Assembly: GCA_020056225.1 (NCBI GenBank)
Contig: JAGVIE010000006.1
Location: forward strand, 79,085 to 143,084
From: Bacteroidota bacterium
Lineage (GTDB): Bacteria > Bacteroidota > Ignavibacteria > UBA10030 > SZUA-254
DNA length: 64,000 nucleotides
Reading direction: 5' to 3'
The position numbers and the translations under genes were made by a program. The notes beneath the pieces are model-generated. The model searched no databases. It was not told the DNA's origin and was given only the letters and a program-made list of their open reading frames with translations. The stretch's first letter is position 1. Every line of letters starts with the position of its first letter. Shown here piece by piece: positions 60,912-64,000 of this stretch.

Positions 60912-63166
60912 ATGTCGGATCGGATAATTTCCATGCAAAAAATATTTCAACAAAACATAATTTATATTTTATCTCTCATCATAATTGTCATGAGTGTTAA
61001 CCGTGCATACTCGGAAGAGAAATTCGGAAGCATTTCGGGTGAAGTGCGCGATGCAGTAACGAAGCAACCACTGCCAGCGGCAAATGCCATGCTTGTGGGA
61101 ACTAACTCCGGTGCATCAACTAACGACAATGGATATTTTGTTATAAAAAATATTCCGATCGGTGTCTATCAATTAAAAGTGTCGTATATCGGTTACAACA
61201 ATTTCATCAATGATGATGTTCAAGTTGTATTAAACCGAAACACGAATATGTAGTAGTAACCGGAGGATATTTTCAGAAACCTACGGAAAGCACTGTTAGC
61301 TATCGAACGCTTTCGTCACAAGAGATTCGACGCTCTCCCGGCTCGGCAGAAGATATATTTCGGGTGATGCAATCGTTGCCGGGTGTTGCAACTGCTGGCG
61401 GTAAAAGCGCTCAGTTGATTGTTCGCGGCGGAAGTCCTGACGAAAATCTAACACTGCTCGATAATATCGAAATCTATAACCCAATACATTTTGCACGCAC
61501 AGGTGAATCGATGGGAATCATAAGCATAATAAATCCTTCGTTGTTGAAAGAAGTAAATTTTATGACGGGCGGTTTTCCGGCTAAGTATGGTGATAAAATG
61601 TCGTCTGTGTTCGATATGACTATGGTCGATGGTAATAAGGAATTACACAATATCGATGTCAATGCAAATGTAGCCGGCTTCGGATTGATGGTAGATGGAC
61701 CGGTGATGGATAACGGCACAATGGTTTTTTCTGCACGACGCGGTTTATTTGATATGCTGACATCAATTCTCAATCGACCCGCGGCCCCAAGTTATTATGA
61801 TGCTGTAGGAAAGTTTACATACGATTTAAATGCCAAAAATCGATTGAGTCTTGTCGGTTTTTATTATCTCGATCAGATAGAGCGTGAAGGGACTGTAAGA
61901 ATGAAAAGTTCTACCGATACCGGTAAGTATAATTATTTAACGCGCGATGATTATGGAACTGCATTCGGTGTTAATTGGCGTTATCTCTTATCGCCGAAAG
62001 CTTATAGTTTAACTACTCTGTCATTTTCGGGTAACGGCTGGAATACTCTTCGAGGCACCGAAACTCAAAGAGATTTAATAGGTGAAGATATTCTTGAGAA
62101 CAGCTATACCTTGAAAAATGAAATCACTTATCAAATAAAATCTAATCTTGATATTAAAAGCGGAGTTCATGTTCGATTTATCGAATCGGAACATATAACA
62201 TGGAAACCCGCCGACACTACTCGGCTTGGGCAAATTATTCCTGCGTCGTCAATTTCTTATCTACCCGATTTAAGTAATAAAACATCCGTATTTATGCAAA
62301 GCACATGGAGCCCATGGGTGCGATTATCTTTAACTGCCGGCGGACGTTATGATTATTTCTCCTTCACAAAAGAAGAAACATTTAGTCCGCGCTTGTCAGC
62401 TTCTTATCATCTGACAGATAGAACATCTTTCAACATGGCGTATGGCAAATATTATCAAACCCCTGCATCATACCAGATTGCCCTCGATCCACTCAATCAA
62501 CAGCTTCGCAGCAGCAGTGCGATCCATTATATTATTGGTGTAGAACAACTCCTCCGCGATGACATCCGTGCAACGCTTGAAGTGTATCATAAAGATTTAT
62601 CGAATGTTATCGTAGGAAACGACACAACCGATATTCTATACAATACTGGAAGCGGTTACGCGAGAGGAATTGAATTATCTCTCCAGAAAAAATTTACAGA
62701 TGGATTTGTTGGAACGGCATCGTATACTTTTTCCGAGTCGAAGCGGCAAGATGCTGATGGACTTGCCGAGTATTATTTCGAATTCGATAGACCCCATATC
62801 CTGAATCTGATTGCAGGCATTGAGCTTGGCGAGGGTTGGCAGCTTGGTGCAAAATTCCAATATTCATCCGGTAATCCCTTTACACCCGTTGCGGGCGTAA
62901 CGGAAAAGAACGGTACTTTTTATGTGGTCGACGGCGATTACAATTCAGACCGGCTTCCCGCTTATCACAAACTTGATGTCCGTTTCGATAAGAAGTTTGT
63001 TTTTAACGCTTGGACTTTGACCGCATATCTCGACCTTTGGAATGTGTACAACCGAGAAAATATATTAGATTATTCTTACAAAGTCGATTCTAACGGTCTC
63101 ATCACAGAAACGCCGAGGTACGATTTTGGAATATTACCGATTATTGGGTTAACGGCGCAGTTTTAA
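60912..63166 (+). pseudogene. TonB-dependent receptor with N-terminal CarboxypepD_reg domain, split by frameshift/deletion
   Basis: 60912..61253 (SGEVRDAVTKQPLPAANAMLVGTNSGASTND) ends near 61252; other frame continues EYVVVTGGYFQKPTESTVSYRTLSSQEIRRSPGSAEDIFRVMQSLPGVA into 61364..63166. Confidence 0.75.
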
Positions 63167-63336
63167 ATATCAGATCAATATATTTATTAAACATCGTAGC
63201 TTTTCAATGAATTCAAACAACAAAAAGAAATTTCAATCGAGTCGAAGATTCGTAGAAGGGATGAGTCCGAAACAAGTTTGACTTTAACATGAGCTTTTCG
63301 TAATATTTGCGGTGATAGATTCTTAGGCTTATTAGA

Positions 63337-63399
63337 GTCTAACATTCACACTGCCTGCATGTTAGCTCGATTTATTGGCAGTATAATTAATAGTTAGGC
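63337..63399 (+). other. attC-like integron site
   Basis: GTCTAAC-ATTCAC-ACTGCC ... GGCAGT-ATAATTAATA-GTTAGGC; 63 bp. Confidence 0.42.
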
Positions 63400-63416
63400 G
63401 GGCGAAAATCATTATT

Positions 63417-64000
63417 ATGAAAATTAAAGCATCCATTATCCTATTCCTTGCATTTACTGCAAATTCATTTGCACAGTCCATAAATTCGGACAATCAAACA
63501 TTGCAGATTGACATTTCATCAATAAAGGAACTTAATAATATTAAAGTGTTATATGATATTCCCAATCTTTTGCACCCAACTATATATTATAGAAATGACA
63601 CAATCGATATTTCAAAATATGTAATAATTACTCCTAGAAACCGTTATATCCTTGGTGAAACTGAGAATCATCCCGAAAATTATATTCATTCAAAAAAAGT
63701 TGTAAATATTAATAACCATATAAGTTATAATGGTTACATAATTTGTCTTTCCGACGAAGTTTATGGTAAAGACGTTTTAATATGGAAAAAGAAAAATCAA
63801 GGATATTCTTTAATTGCAATCTATCCAAGCGAAATAGGCATTTGTTTGTATTGCAGCCCTGATTTCTATACATCCAATGTAGATACATTCTCAATTGGGT
63901 CCATTGATCTTCCCCCTAATTTTCGGACAGAGAGAAAAGCCAGTATATTAGAGAAAAGGAGAAGTCCGAAATGGAAGCAGAACAAGTCAGAAGAAGAAGA
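63417..64000 (+). CDS. Hypothetical secreted protein, 3'-truncated by window edge
   Basis: ATG 63417, open to window end; MKIKASIILFLAFTANSFAQSINSDNQ signal peptide; absent from supplied ORF track. Confidence 0.65.
   Translation, partial: MKIKASIILFLAFTANSFAQSINSDNQTLQIDISSIKELNNIKVLYDIPNLLHPTIYYRNDTIDISKYVIITPRNRYILGETENHPENYIHSKKVVNINNHISYNGYIICLSDEVYGKDVLIWKKKNQGYSLIAIYPSEIGICLYCSPDFYTSNVDTFSIGSIDLPPNFRTERKASILEKRRSPKWKQNKSEEE

Noticed and set aside
1-64000. CRISPR array, rRNA or tRNA genes
   Set aside because: No regularly spaced repeats, rRNA-like sequence or convincing tRNA arms seen by eye; tRNAscan-SE would be decisive.

Overview
Window from a genome of the Bacteroidetes/Chlorobi/Ignavibacteria type, inferred from T9SS-like C-terminal sorting domains ('NYPNPFNPST'), alternative complex III and a Hc1-like histone. 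The core is a long + strand respiratory cluster (~14.7-29.9 kb): alternative complex III (actA, small Tat-like ORF, actB, actC, a fused actD-actE, actF), an extra cytochrome c, SCO1, an A2-type caa3 oxidase (I, III, IV, II), a membrane-cytochrome c fusion and ctaB. Other blocks: ychF, SufT-like, SDR, deoxyhypusine synthase-like, a 1806-aa multi-PAS/GAF hybrid kinase, cydAB, exported rubrerythrin, TrxB with an atypical thioredoxin, two methionine gamma-lyase-like paralogs plus a third remnant, a subtilase, a zinc uptake-like cluster without an ATPase gene, an octaheme cytochrome carrying a T9SS sorting domain, and a TonB-dependent receptor. The accessory zone at ~31.4-37 kb is the least ordinary part: a TA module, inverted-repeat elements, gene-fragment duplications and what looks like a small integron-type cassette array (attC-like sites after two minus-strand genes, no integrase seen). 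A second attC-like site precedes a hypothetical gene at the right edge. Three genes appear disrupted: a methyltransferase (in-frame TAG), cydB (in-frame TAA) and a TonB receptor (frameshift/deletion). These could be real decay or sequence/assembly errors. No tRNA, rRNA or CRISPR was recognised. All family calls were made by eye, without database searches.
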